Shown here: piece by piece, positions 1-6,020 of the stretch
How positions within the stretch are numbered: position 1 is the stretch's first letter
Layout of the letters: each line of letters starts with the position of its first letter
NCBI GenBank assembly: GCA_019038735.1
Contig: JAHOYW010000122.1
Span: 1-9,123 of the forward strand
DNA: 9,123 nucleotides
Source of the DNA: Victivallales bacterium
GTDB taxonomy: Bacteria > Verrucomicrobiota > Lentisphaeria > Victivallales > Victivallaceae
Reading direction: 5' to 3'
Notes under the pieces: generated by a model
Seen by the model: the letters and a program-made list of their open reading frames with translations, nothing else
Told to the model about the DNA's origin: nothing
Database searches by the model: none
Position numbers and translations under genes: made by a program

Positions 1-2
1 TG

Positions 3-2390
3 CCAGCGGCGGCAGCAGATGCGGCAGGAGGGTTGCCACTTTCGGATGCTGGAGGGCTTGCGCTTGATACTCAACTTGCAAATACTCACGAAGTCACAGC
101 AGCCAGAATGGGAGCTTTGACCGATTGGATTGATGGAGAAAGACTTGATTTATTGTTGGATGCAAAACCAACAGTTGCACAATTTGAAGCAAGGACAATA
201 TCACCAACAGCTGCGGGGAATATGGAGGATACTTGGGACGGAACTGGCTATACGAATGACGTTGCGCCAGCGACACAGGCACAAGTTGGCAGATTGTCAA
301 GCGGAAGTGCTGCGATTGCCACAAATCCGTTAAGTAGCCCTGACGGTTTTGTCATTGTAACAGGCACTAATGAGGTAAACACTGAAGATGCCACACTCGA
401 GCTTGATGGAATAGTACATTCGCTTGAACCTGATGGGGGCGTTACTGATTGTTATTATATTTTTAATGTTGGTGGGAATGGAGTTCCGGTCAGCGTCCTT
501 TGGTATGGTTTCGCAAATTCAAATTTAGACGAGTATGTGGTTAGTGCCTGGAATTTCGGAACTTCATCATGGAATCAAGTCGAGACAATAGCTGGAACGC
601 CAGGGAGTGTCGTTATTTTCGAGACTTTTATTCTTGCCAATGCGCACGTTGGGACAGGCGCAAATGTAGGAGAGGTTCGGTTGGGGTTTTACTCAACGGA
701 CGGAACTAAAATTTCAACAGATCGAATACTTTGTACGTATTCTGTGGTTTTCCAAAGTGTTGGATATGCGAATGGGGCTGTCTGGATTAATACAAATATT
801 AGCAATGAAAATACGCAACCGTACTATGACGGTATTGTTGAAAGACCTGTCTCTACTTTAGCCGCCGCAATAACAATAGCAACTAATATCGGCCTAAAGA
901 GATTTATATTATTGGCTGGATCAAGCATTATTTTAGAACAAGCCTATGAGGGATATCAATTTTATGGATCGGGGTCGGTGATTAATCTAAATGGTCAATC
1001 TATTTCGGGAAGTCGATTTTATACTACATCAATAACTGGCGATGACAATGGGACGAATCCAATACCTGCTTTGTTTGAGACATGTTTACTGGCAGGGAAT
1101 TTGTTGGGTGTTCACGTTTTGTTAAGATGTGCGTTGGCAGGTAAGATTACGCTCGGAGAGGAGGGCGATTATTTATGGGATCATTGTGTGTCATATGTTG
1201 AAAATATAATCCCGCCAGTAGTAGATTATAATGTGGGATTAAATGCGTCTAATATACATTGTCATCATTATTCTGGAGATATTGAAACAGAAAATATGGG
1301 CGCAGGCACAGGATCGTATAAGATGAGTATTGAAGGAAATGGACATTTGATTATCAATGCGAATTGTTCTGCAACATCTACGATAGCGATTAGCGGGAAT
1401 ATGACTCGAGAAGACAATTCAGGTGGGGCGGTTACATTTGTAGATGATGCTAGATTTGATGTTGATCAAATAACAGATGCCGTAATTGATGATGCCACAA
1501 AGATCGACGGTAGCGCATTGAACGCATTGTTAGCGAATGATCCTGGAGAGACTTTGGCTACTACTGCAAATCAAACATTGATTTATGACAGGATAGGAGC
1601 ACCAGCAGGAGTAGATATAGCGGCGGATATAGCGACAAGATCGAGTCATTCGGCTGCGGATGTTTGGACTTCTGGCACAAGGACTTTGACAAGTTTTGGC
1701 ACTTTGGATGCTGATATTTGGAACAGGTTAACGTCCGCATTAACAACGGTTGGCTCGATTGGGAAATTGCTTGCCGACTATATTGATGCAACAATATCGA
1801 GTCGGTCTACTTTGTCAGCAGCGAATGTGAAATCGGAAGCCGATGACGCTTTAACCGATATTCATCTTGATCATTTATTGGCGGTAGAGTATGACCCGGG
1901 AGATAAGCCGGGGCACGAAAACGGTTTGTTAAACGTTTTGATAGAGGATGATGACGGCGATGCTCGTTTCACGGAAAAAGCACTTACTCATGCTATTAGT
2001 GGTGATGCTACCGAAGCAAACCAAGATGCAATTTTAGCTAAATTATTAGCATATTTCCAATTGGCATTAAGAAGTGATGCTGCTATAAACACAGACAATG
2101 CTACAGAATTAACGGAAATAAATGCAGATGGTGGGAGTGGCGCAGGTGACTACGATAATCAAACAGGCTCACAAGAAGCCGCACAAGCTCAGTTGGCTTT
2201 AATCTTTGCTGATACGGATTTCTTACAAAAAGTAGAGGACGGCGAATGGGAATTGGTGTCACCAGATCAGTTGTATTTCTACGAGAAAGGCACAAGAACG
2301 GGGCCAGGAGCAGGGACTATTCTGCGAACATTTACTTGTTATGACGCCAGTGGCGATGCTACCGTTACGGCTATCGCAAGGGTTGAATAA
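3..2390 (+). CDS. Tail-fibre-like phage structural protein, 5' partial
   Basis: The reading frame is open from the first full codon (position 3), so the true start lies upstream; the TTG at 33 is an internal Leu. About 795 residues are visible. In order: an Ala/Gly-rich linker with a GGLPLSDAGGL motif and an ARMGALTDWIDG helix (nt 24-170); a beta-rich region (about 240-760); an AVWINTNISNENTQ motif followed by PVSTLAAAITIATNIGL (777-893); a Gly/Ser/Thr-rich stretch that reads like a beta-helix (about 900-1440); an Ala/Asp-rich helical part (1460-2230) with two similar SAADV/SAANV stretches; and a C-terminal tip ending in CYDASGDATVTAIARVE. From memory, these motifs recur in long fibre or stalk proteins of environmental tailed phages; that is recall, not a search result. 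Likely role: virion appendage or receptor contact. It overlaps the next start by 1 nt (TAATG). Structural assignment fairly sure; exact part of the virion not. Confidence 0.75.
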   Translation, partial: PAAAADAAGGLPLSDAGGLALDTQLANTHEVTAARMGALTDWIDGERLDLLLDAKPTVAQFEARTISPTAAGNMEDTWDGTGYTNDVAPATQAQVGRLSSGSAAIATNPLSSPDGFVIVTGTNEVNTEDATLELDGIVHSLEPDGGVTDCYYIFNVGGNGVPVSVLWYGFANSNLDEYVVSAWNFGTSSWNQVETIAGTPGSVVIFETFILANAHVGTGANVGEVRLGFYSTDGTKISTDRILCTYSVVFQSVGYANGAVWINTNISNENTQPYYDGIVERPVSTLAAAITIATNIGLKRFILLAGSSIILEQAYEGYQFYGSGSVINLNGQSISGSRFYTTSITGDDNGTNPIPALFETCLLAGNLLGVHVLLRCALAGKITLGEEGDYLWDHCVSYVENIIPPVVDYNVGLNASNIHCHHYSGDIETENMGAGTGSYKMSIEGNGHLIINANCSATSTIAISGNMTREDNSGGAVTFVDDARFDVDQITDAVIDDATKIDGSALNALLANDPGETLATTANQTLIYDRIGAPAGVDIAADIATRSSHSAADVWTSGTRTLTSFGTLDADIWNRLTSALTTVGSIGKLLADYIDATISSRSTLSAANVKSEADDALTDIHLDHLLAVEYDPGDKPGHENGLLNVLIEDDDGDARFTEKALTHAISGDATEANQDAILAKLLAYFQLALRSDAAINTDNATELTEINADGGSGAGDYDNQTGSQEAAQAQLALIFADTDFLQKVEDGEWELVSPDQLYFYEKGTRTGPGAGTILRTFTCYDASGDATVTAIARVE
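777..887 (+). repeat. Tail-fibre segment with a diverged second copy at 7839-7949
   Basis: This stretch encodes AVWINTNISNENTQ through PVSTLAAAITIATN. It aligns without gaps, codon for codon, with 7839-7949 in the early region. By hand I count about 71 of 111 identical bases, with the first ten codons strongest (25 of 30). The two copies are therefore related but not recently duplicated from each other. Confidence 0.75.
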
Positions 2391-2623
2391 TGAGTTTATC
2401 GTTTAGAGTCGGGAAAGGGCGAAGCTCAGGCAATCAGTTCATGGCGAGGGGGTTGCTCGCTGGTCTTCTCGACGTACTCCGACGTCGTGAATTGATTGAG
2501 GTGGACTCGTTTATTGCAAAGTATATTGAGGTGGACTCGTTTATTACGAAAAGCGTTGAAGTGAATTCTGGAATTACAAAATATATTGAATTAGACTCAA
2601 AAATTAACATTATGGATATTTAA
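2390..2623 (+). CDS. Small structural-operon protein with C-terminal decapeptide repeats
   Basis: A 77-residue protein whose ATG overlaps the tail-fibre stop by one base (TAATG). No strong ribosome binding site is visible, so translation is probably coupled to the fibre gene. The N-terminal half is basic and Gly/Arg-rich (FRVGKGRSSGNQF, then LLDVLRRREL) and is distinctly more GC-rich than its surroundings. Residues from about 36 onward form four 10-residue units with consensus (I/V)E(V/L)(D/N)S-x-I-x-K-x, an alternating hydrophobic/polar pattern that suggests stacked beta strands. Position suggests a virion or fibre-associated component. I do not recognise a characterised family. Confidence 0.7.
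   Translation: MSLSFRVGKGRSSGNQFMARGLLAGLLDVLRRRELIEVDSFIAKYIEVDSFITKSVEVNSGITKYIELDSKINIMDI
2495..2614 (+). repeat. Four 30-nt tandem repeats (decapeptide-coding)
   Basis: Units start at 2495, 2525, 2555 and 2585. The first two share an exact 21-nt stretch (2495-2515 and 2525-2545), while units 3 and 4 are diverged at DNA level but keep the protein pattern IEVDSFI / VEVNSGI / IELDSKI. The period is exactly 30 nt, so copy-number change would keep the reading frame. Confidence 0.85.
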
Positions 2624-2624
2624 T

Positions 2625-2909
2625 ATGGGTAGTCACAAAAAAGATGAAGGTACTGCGTTTATTGCAAATGTCGGGACGGATATTACAGATGCAACGCTTG
2701 TCGAAATAGATGTTGTCAAATCAGACGGTACGGAAGATACTTGGGACGGAGAAATCTATAATGTGCAAAAGATAAAGCATGTTATTGTAGATGGCGATTA
2801 TAGCGTAAAAGGAACATACAAGGCACAGGCGCAAGTAACCACTCCAGATGGATTCTGGTCTGGTGATGAAACGGAATTCTATGTATCTCGGAAATTGGTA
2901 GATGATTGA
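2625..2909 (+). CDS. Small beta-rich protein of the tail operon, unknown function
   Basis: A 94-residue protein starting one base after the preceding stop. It shows an N-terminal segment GTAFIANVGTDITDATLVEIDV, a DGTEDTWDG turn, a central IKHVIVDGDYSVKGTYKAQAQV and an aromatic end (GFWSGDETEFYVSR). The alternating strands resemble an Ig-like or BppU-N-like beta sandwich; that fold is inferred from pattern only. From memory, similar short proteins sit at the ends of tail-gene clusters in many phages and are annotated as hypothetical. It shares an identical in-frame 15-nt word with the fibre gene (2736-2750 and 228-242). It is the last gene before the late-operon terminators, so probably the last gene of the structural unit. 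Confidence 0.7.
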   Translation: MGSHKKDEGTAFIANVGTDITDATLVEIDVVKSDGTEDTWDGEIYNVQKIKHVIVDGDYSVKGTYKAQAQVTTPDGFWSGDETEFYVSRKLVDD

Positions 2910-2927
2910 TTAAAACAAATCATTTTT
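2902..2927 (+). terminator. Weak hairpin at the end of the late operon
   Basis: ATGATT at 2902-2907 pairs with AATCAT at 2918-2923, followed by TTTT. The stem is only six mostly A-T pairs and starts inside the preceding gene's end, so it may be a weak terminator or chance. The strong terminator lies further on at 3021-3052. Confidence 0.3.
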
Positions 2928-2940
2928 ATAGAAAAATTGC

Positions 2941-2968
2941 TTGACAAGTTGGCAGTATTCGCTATTGT
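2941..2968 (+). promoter_or_regulatory. Candidate promoter P1
   Basis: A perfect -35 box TTGACA (2941-2946), a 16-nt spacer, and a -10-like TATTGT (2963-2968, 4 of 6 matches). No credible ORF lies between it and the terminator at 3021-3052. A transcript would begin near 2975 and either stop at about 3052 (roughly 80 nt) or read through into the early operon. Confidence 0.45.
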
Positions 2969-3020
2969 TTCAATTGATTTGGTGAGGTTTTCTTCTTTTT
3001 TTAATCTTTCTTTTTTAGGG

Positions 3021-3052
3021 GGCAAATGGCAGAAATGTCATTTGCCTTTTTT
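3021..3052 (+). terminator. Strong intrinsic terminator
   Basis: An 11-bp stem (3021-3031 with 3036-3046, one G-T pair) is closed by a GAAA tetraloop (3032-3035) and followed by six T residues (3047-3052). It sits between the structural genes and the early operon, and between P1 and P2. It most likely ends late transcription, and would also end a P1 transcript. An alternative hairpin, GCAGAA (3029-3034) with TTCTGC (3060-3065) followed by eight T, overlaps it and cannot form at the same time. Confidence 0.9.
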
Positions 3053-3083
3053 GTGGGGGTTCTGCTTTTTTTTATTAATATGC

Positions 3084-3111
3084 TTGACAATAATCAAGGG
3101 CATGATAGTAT
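3084..3111 (+). promoter_or_regulatory. Promoter P2 of the early operon
   Basis: A perfect TTGACA (3084-3089), 16-nt spacer, an extended -10 TGA just before TAGTAT (3106-3111). It lies 59 nt upstream of the ATG at 3143 and just downstream of a terminator T-run. Sequence and spacing closely match P3 (6988-7016), including the CTTGACAATAAT core and the leader that follows, which supports it being a real phage promoter rather than a chance match. Confidence 0.75.
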
Positions 3112-3142
3112 GTCATTAATAAAAGAAAAAGGAGAAAAGACC

Positions 3143-3343
3143 ATGGAAGTAGGATCAAAGGAACATTATGATTTAATGCTCCAATTTGAAAAAGATGTTA
3201 GAGGAGTGCGCTTTGATAGAGAGTCTAGAGAACTATGGGGAAAAGGAATCATTTACCAGCATGGGGAGGTAAATAATTTATTTATAGCATATCGAAAAGG
3301 CTATTCTTATGGCAAAAGTATACAAGAAAACGGAATATACTAA
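3143..3343 (+). CDS. Small early protein, unknown function
   Basis: A 66-residue protein, first gene after P2. I chose the ATG at 3143 because AAGGAG (3129-3134) lies 8 nt upstream. The frame is open back to 3026, but that region contains the terminator and P2, and the in-frame ATG at 3110 lies within the -10 element. The sequence is charged and aromatic (YDLMLQFEKDVRGVRF, ELWGKGIIYQHGEVNNLFIAY, KGYSYGKSI). No membrane segment, Cys cluster or recognisable domain. Its place first in the early operon, behind the same leader as the annealing protein gene, suggests an early host-facing or replication-related role; this is inference. Confidence 0.75.
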   Translation: MEVGSKEHYDLMLQFEKDVRGVRFDRESRELWGKGIIYQHGEVNNLFIAYRKGYSYGKSIQENGIY

Positions 3344-3382
3344 AACATAAGCAAAAAATAAATTAAGAAAAGGATAAAATAA

Positions 3383-3775
3383 ATGATGTCTTATAAATTA
3401 TTGAAGACAAAAAATAAAATAAGACAAAAAGAATGGCGTAAGGCTCAAAAGTTTTACGCCAGTAAATACAAAAAAGATTTAGACAGGTTGCAAGCTGATT
3501 TTCTTGTCGAACTTAAAGTCAATGTAGACTTGCAACATCAAAAAGACTTAAGACTTGTTGATCAAAAAATAAAAGAGATAAAAGAATTGAAACGGCAAGT
3601 TGCAATCATGGAAAAAGAACATAGACAATATTTAGAATTAAAATTAAAGCTAGAATTTATTCAAAACAAATTAGCTTTGAACTTCAAAATGTTGTTTTCA
3701 ACGATGGGAAAGGTGCAGGGTTGTTTTGATGAAATCGGTTACGTGGATTTCAAACATAAAAAAATTAAGGAGTAA
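3383..3775 (+). CDS. Basic coiled-coil protein, unknown function
   Basis: A 130-residue, strongly Lys-rich protein. Two ATGs are adjacent (3383 and 3386); a purine-rich AAAAGGA near 3368-3374 serves either one. Residues about 10-95 are predicted by eye to be one long helix with heptad-like spacing (DLRLVDQKIKEIKELKRQV, then LELKLKLEFIQNKLAL), consistent with a coiled coil. The C-terminal part (FKMLFSTMGKVQGCFDEIGYVDF) looks like a small separate segment. No enzymatic motif. It ends 4 nt before the next gene's start, so the two are probably co-translated. Function unknown. Confidence 0.75.
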   Translation: MMSYKLLKTKNKIRQKEWRKAQKFYASKYKKDLDRLQADFLVELKVNVDLQHQKDLRLVDQKIKEIKELKRQVAIMEKEHRQYLELKLKLEFIQNKLALNFKMLFSTMGKVQGCFDEIGYVDFKHKKIKE

Positions 3776-3779
3776 TATT

Positions 3780-3923
3780 ATGAATAAGAAAATGATTGGG
3801 ACTTGCTTATATTGTAAAGAGAACTATTGTATGAAATGTTCGGAAAATGAAGATTTGCAAGAGTTTTGTTGTGACGAATGTCAGCAAGAATATGAAACCG
3901 AGTTATTAAATTATGAATTTTAA
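3780..3923 (+). CDS. Cys-rich zinc-finger-like mini-protein
   Basis: A 47-residue protein. The start at 3780 has AAGGAG (3767-3772) 7 nt upstream; the longer frame from 3726 overlaps the coiled-coil gene and has no such site. Seven cysteines: C9xxC12, C17xxC20, C30-C31xxC34, with an acidic tail. Three CxxC pairs in under 30 residues strongly suggest zinc binding, possibly a treble-clef or zinc-ribbon fold, but no named family is recognised. Such small phage proteins often bind nucleic acid or host proteins; here that is inference only. Confidence 0.75.
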   Translation: MNKKMIGTCLYCKENYCMKCSENEDLQEFCCDECQQEYETELLNYEF

Positions 3924-3935
3924 AGGAGAAATAAA

Positions 3936-4481
3936 ATGGATTACGATAAACAGCGAAAATTAGGGCTACGATTATTTAAAGGAGAGAAATATAAAGAACT
4001 TCGAAAAGCGATTAAAGATGAAAAATGTTTAAGTGAATTGCTTCCTATTGCCGAGAAAGCAGAAGCGATTGAATATTGGGATAGTTTTATTGATGAATGG
4101 AAATTTTGGGTGAGTCATGATTGGCCAATTTCCAATGAAATGTTAATAGAAGCCTTTCCGAAATTGAAAGAGGAAAAATGGATATATTGGGCGGGTTGTT
4201 TTTGGTCTGGTATTTCAAATGAAATGCTAATAGAAGCATTTTTGAAATTAAAAGAGGAGGAATGGATATGTCGGGCGGGGTATAGTTGGTCGATGACTGG
4301 TGAAATGCTAATAGAAGCATTTTTGAAATTAAAAGAGGGAAAATGGAAGTATCGGGCGGGTTGTAATTGTTTGATTCCAGATGAAATACGAATAGAAGCA
4401 TTTGGGGAATTTGACGAGGGAGAATGGAGATATTTGGCTTTTCATGATTGGTTGATTCCTGAGGAAAGGGAGGAGGAATAA
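3936..4481 (+). CDS. Helical tandem-repeat protein, unknown function
   Basis: A 181-residue protein with AAAGGAG overlapping the previous gene's stop. After a charged N-terminus (residues 1-45) it consists of repeats of 27-28 residues with core EMLIEAF-x-KLKE-xx-W-x-YRAG-xx-W. Four clear units begin near residues 68, 96, 123 and 150, and a diverged earlier one is visible around DSFIDEWKFWVSHDW. Each unit reads as one amphipathic helix plus a Trp-rich turn, reminiscent of HEAT- or DUF4116-like helical repeats, but I do not assign it to either. The C-terminus is very acidic (PEEREEE). Repeat scaffolds of this type usually bind proteins; a host-interaction role is inference. Confidence 0.75.
   Translation: MDYDKQRKLGLRLFKGEKYKELRKAIKDEKCLSELLPIAEKAEAIEYWDSFIDEWKFWVSHDWPISNEMLIEAFPKLKEEKWIYWAGCFWSGISNEMLIEAFLKLKEEEWICRAGYSWSMTGEMLIEAFLKLKEGKWKYRAGCNCLIPDEIRIEAFGEFDEGEWRYLAFHDWLIPEEREEE
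4137..4464 (+). repeat. 81-84-nt tandem repeats inside the helical-repeat gene
   Basis: The GAAATG(C/T)TAATAGAAGC core occurs at 4137, 4221 and 4302, with a diverged copy at 4383 (GAAATACGAATAGAAGC). Periods are 84, 81 and 81 nt, all whole codons. The middle two units are nearly identical over about 35 nt, so part of the array expanded recently. Confidence 0.85.
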
Positions 4482-4484
4482 ATT

Positions 4485-4850
4485 ATGAATTTTGAATTTG
4501 ATATGACGTTGGAATTTGACGCAATGTCTTTTATGTATTTGGCATATCCACAAATATTTGATGATGACGGCGTGGCAGTGTTGGAAATAGTAGTTGAAGT
4601 TGAAAATTATATTTCTGCAAGACCAGCGCCATATATAAAAAATACTATGGATAATAGATTTTATGATGATGGCGATAATTTAGAAGCGGACATAAAATTG
4701 GTTGCTATTATTGATGACAACAGAGTAGAATTGCCTACTAAATTGGTTGCCGAGTTTGATATTTTAAGCGATGTTGATGCGATTGGCTTACAAAAAATTG
4801 AGGAAAATAAGCTTGATTTTCAATTAAATAATTATTATTTGGAGGATTGA
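4485..4850 (+). CDS. Acidic early protein, unknown function
   Basis: A 121-residue protein with AGGAGG (4471-4476) 8 nt upstream, the site lying inside the end of the repeat gene. It is very Asp/Glu-rich with alternating hydrophobics (FEFDMTLEFDAMSFMYLAYP, VAVLEIVVEVENYISARPAP, LEADIKLVAIIDDNRVELP), which suggests a mainly beta protein. Strong net negative charge would be compatible with a DNA-mimic or a partner of basic proteins such as its coiled-coil neighbour, but there is no direct evidence. No family recognised. Ends with LNNYYLED, and the last codons double as the next gene's ribosome binding site. Confidence 0.7.
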   Translation: MNFEFDMTLEFDAMSFMYLAYPQIFDDDGVAVLEIVVEVENYISARPAPYIKNTMDNRFYDDGDNLEADIKLVAIIDDNRVELPTKLVAEFDILSDVDAIGLQKIEENKLDFQLNNYYLED

Positions 4851-4851
4851 A

Positions 4852-4935
4852 ATGACAATAACATTGCAGGAGTACTATGATTATTTAAACAAAATATTTC
4901 TGAAAGCAGAAAAAGATAAGGAGGATGGAAAATGA
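4852..4935 (+). CDS. 27-residue small protein
   Basis: A 27-codon ORF: MTITLQEYYDYLNKIFLKAEK then DKEDGK. It has GGAGG (4841-4845) 6 nt upstream of its ATG and its stop overlaps the next gene's start as ATGA (4932-4935). Both are the usual signs of a genuine small gene in a phage operon; it also carries the AAGGAGG used by the next gene. The sequence reads as one amphipathic helix. It could serve mainly to couple translation of the following gene. Function unknown. Confidence 0.55.
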   Translation: MTITLQEYYDYLNKIFLKAEKDKEDGK

Positions 4936-5378
4936 AAGAAAATATAATCAGAATTACAAAAGAAGAATTTGTTGTAAAATTTCAATGTCCAGGGTGTGTT
5001 TGTGGTATGAATATTGATTGCGGTGCATTTACCTATGATTACGAAGATCATTGTTGTACTGCTCACGTGCTTGGAACATCTTTAGGAGTTGGTAATAATT
5101 TTGCTCTTGGTATGCCAAAAGGGTTCAATAAGCCAGGGTCTAGGGAGGATCACAGTACAAGAAATCGGATGAGCATTCGATTGTGGCATGTTCCAACTTG
5201 CCCAGAATGGGATAAGCTGAATATTCCGGTATGGGCACTTGAACAAGAGGGGTTTTTGTTTGTTCGGACTTTTGCACCTCGTATAAATCATTCATGGGTT
5301 GATGTTATTGAAGGCGGAATTTTGGGATTATGCCCGAACGCTATAAATGTGGCTGAATTTTTGGATGAAATAGACTAA
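4932..5378 (+). CDS. Cys-rich early protein, unknown function
   Basis: A 148-residue protein with AAGGAGG (4918-4924) 7 nt before the ATG. The N-terminal half holds a Cys cluster (C19xxC22xC24, C30, C41-C42), followed by a Gly-rich VLGTSLGVGNNFALGMPKGF stretch and then a Trp/Pro-rich half with RLWHVPTCPEW and a C-terminal GILGLCPNAINVAEFLDEID. The Cys spacing could bind a metal. From memory, phage hypothetical proteins with a CPGCVCG motif followed by a GxALGxPKGFN segment exist, so it is probably a conserved phage family of unknown role; I cannot verify this here. No transmembrane segment. Confidence 0.7.
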   Translation: MKENIIRITKEEFVVKFQCPGCVCGMNIDCGAFTYDYEDHCCTAHVLGTSLGVGNNFALGMPKGFNKPGSREDHSTRNRMSIRLWHVPTCPEWDKLNIPVWALEQEGFLFVRTFAPRINHSWVDVIEGGILGLCPNAINVAEFLDEID

Positions 5379-5390
5379 AGGAGGTTTATA

Positions 5391-5558
5391 ATGAAAGCAA
5401 AGCCACTGTCAATATTGCGCGGGGTATCTAAGGAAATCAAATACATGGCAATGTCTTTTAATTTTAGTAGCAAGTATTTCAATTATAATTATGTATCAGC
5501 TAATTTTTTAAAAAAGGAGGGATTATGCAAAATTATCGTGTTCAGATTAACGACGTAA
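5391..5558 (+). CDS. 55-residue small protein overlapping the next gene
   Basis: A 55-codon ORF starting MKAKPLSILRGVSKEIKYMA. The evidence is the excellent AAGGAGG (5378-5384) 6 nt before the ATG and the absence of any other gene in this gap. The frame runs 34 nt into the next gene in another frame (stop at 5556-5558). The Asn/Tyr/Phe-rich middle gives no domain. It could be a real small protein, a translational leader for the next gene, or a remnant shortened by frameshift. Moderate confidence only. Confidence 0.5.
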   Translation: MKAKPLSILRGVSKEIKYMAMSFNFSSKYFNYNYVSANFLKKEGLCKIIVFRLTT

Positions 5559-5734
5559 ATCAAGATTTGTATGAAACTTTTAAACAAGTGTTAGCGGAAA
5601 ATAATGTTCCGACAACCGGACACCTGTCCATATTGAATGCAGTCAAAAATATCATATTCGAAAAGGGGTTGGAGAGTTTCAATAGTAATCCCCAAAAGTA
5701 TTTAAAAGAGTTGCATTCGAATAATGAAACATAA
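5525..5734 (+). CDS. Small early protein, possibly DNA-binding
   Basis: A 69-residue protein with AAGGAGG (5514-5520) only 4 nt before the ATG. It begins with a short strand (NYRVQIND) followed by a helix (DLYETFKQVLAENN), a turn (VPTTGHLS) and a second helix (ILNAVKNIIFEKGLESF). That order resembles a ribbon-helix-helix layout, but the match is loose and I do not claim it. Basic C-terminal tail. No catalytic motif. Lies in the early operon two genes before the exonuclease. Confidence 0.65.
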   Translation: MQNYRVQINDVNQDLYETFKQVLAENNVPTTGHLSILNAVKNIIFEKGLESFNSNPQKYLKELHSNNET

Positions 5735-5759
5735 ATAAAATTTAAAAAGGAAAGATAAA

Positions 5760-6020
5760 ATGACAGAAGAACAAACATATGATTTCTTTAAAGATTGCGC
5801 AGTGTCAGCAGAAAGCGTACAAAATTTCCTTGACCGTTATTACAAGCATGATCGATATAAGGGCAGAGGGGAGGAGTATAGTGCGCATTTACTTGCTTCC
5901 TATGAAAGAGAATTTGCAGAAAGAGGCTTTTGCACTATTAGCTTACATGATAATGTTATAGGGAAACATATTTCATTTTATGGGAAAGATTTTGGAGGAC
6001 GGTATGCCGACACCTATTGA
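5760..6020 (+). CDS. Small early protein upstream of the exonuclease
   Basis: An 86-residue protein with a purine-rich site (AAGGAAAG, 5747-5754) before the ATG. It is rich in aromatic and charged residues (TYDFFKDCAVSAESVQNFLDRYYKHDRY, then EEYSAHLLASYEREFAERGF). The N-terminal two thirds look helical and the end beta-like (TISLHDNVIGKHISFYGKDF). Its last 17 nt overlap the start of the exonuclease gene, and its final codons contain that gene's GGAGG, so the two are likely translated together. No family recognised. Confidence 0.65.
   Translation: MTEEQTYDFFKDCAVSAESVQNFLDRYYKHDRYKGRGEEYSAHLLASYEREFAERGFCTISLHDNVIGKHISFYGKDFGGRYADTY

Noticed and set aside
94..324. Minus-strand and alternative-frame ORFs within the tail-fibre gene (94-324, 1561-1794, 2101-2295 minus; 130-333 plus)
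   Set aside because: They lie wholly inside a long ORF with clear protein motifs, have no ribosome binding sites in context, and their products are low-complexity shadows.
1686..1691. TTGACA inside the tail-fibre gene as a promoter
   Set aside because: It lies mid-gene with no convincing -10 box or gene start downstream.
2937..3119. Hydrophobic 60-codon ORF starting at a TTG
   Set aside because: It has no ribosome binding site and runs through a promoter, the strong terminator and P2.
3026..3142. Upstream extension of the 66-residue gene to 3026
   Set aside because: The extension covers the terminator and P2; the ATG at 3143 has a proper AAGGAG.
4087..4401. Minus-strand repetitive ORF opposite the helical-repeat gene
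   Set aside because: Its repeats are just the reverse reading of the 81-84-nt units; the plus frame has the start signals and operon fit.
5980..6003. Earlier ATG of the YqaJ exonuclease
   Set aside because: No ribosome binding site; ATG 6004 has GGAGG at 5 nt and begins just before the conserved motif.
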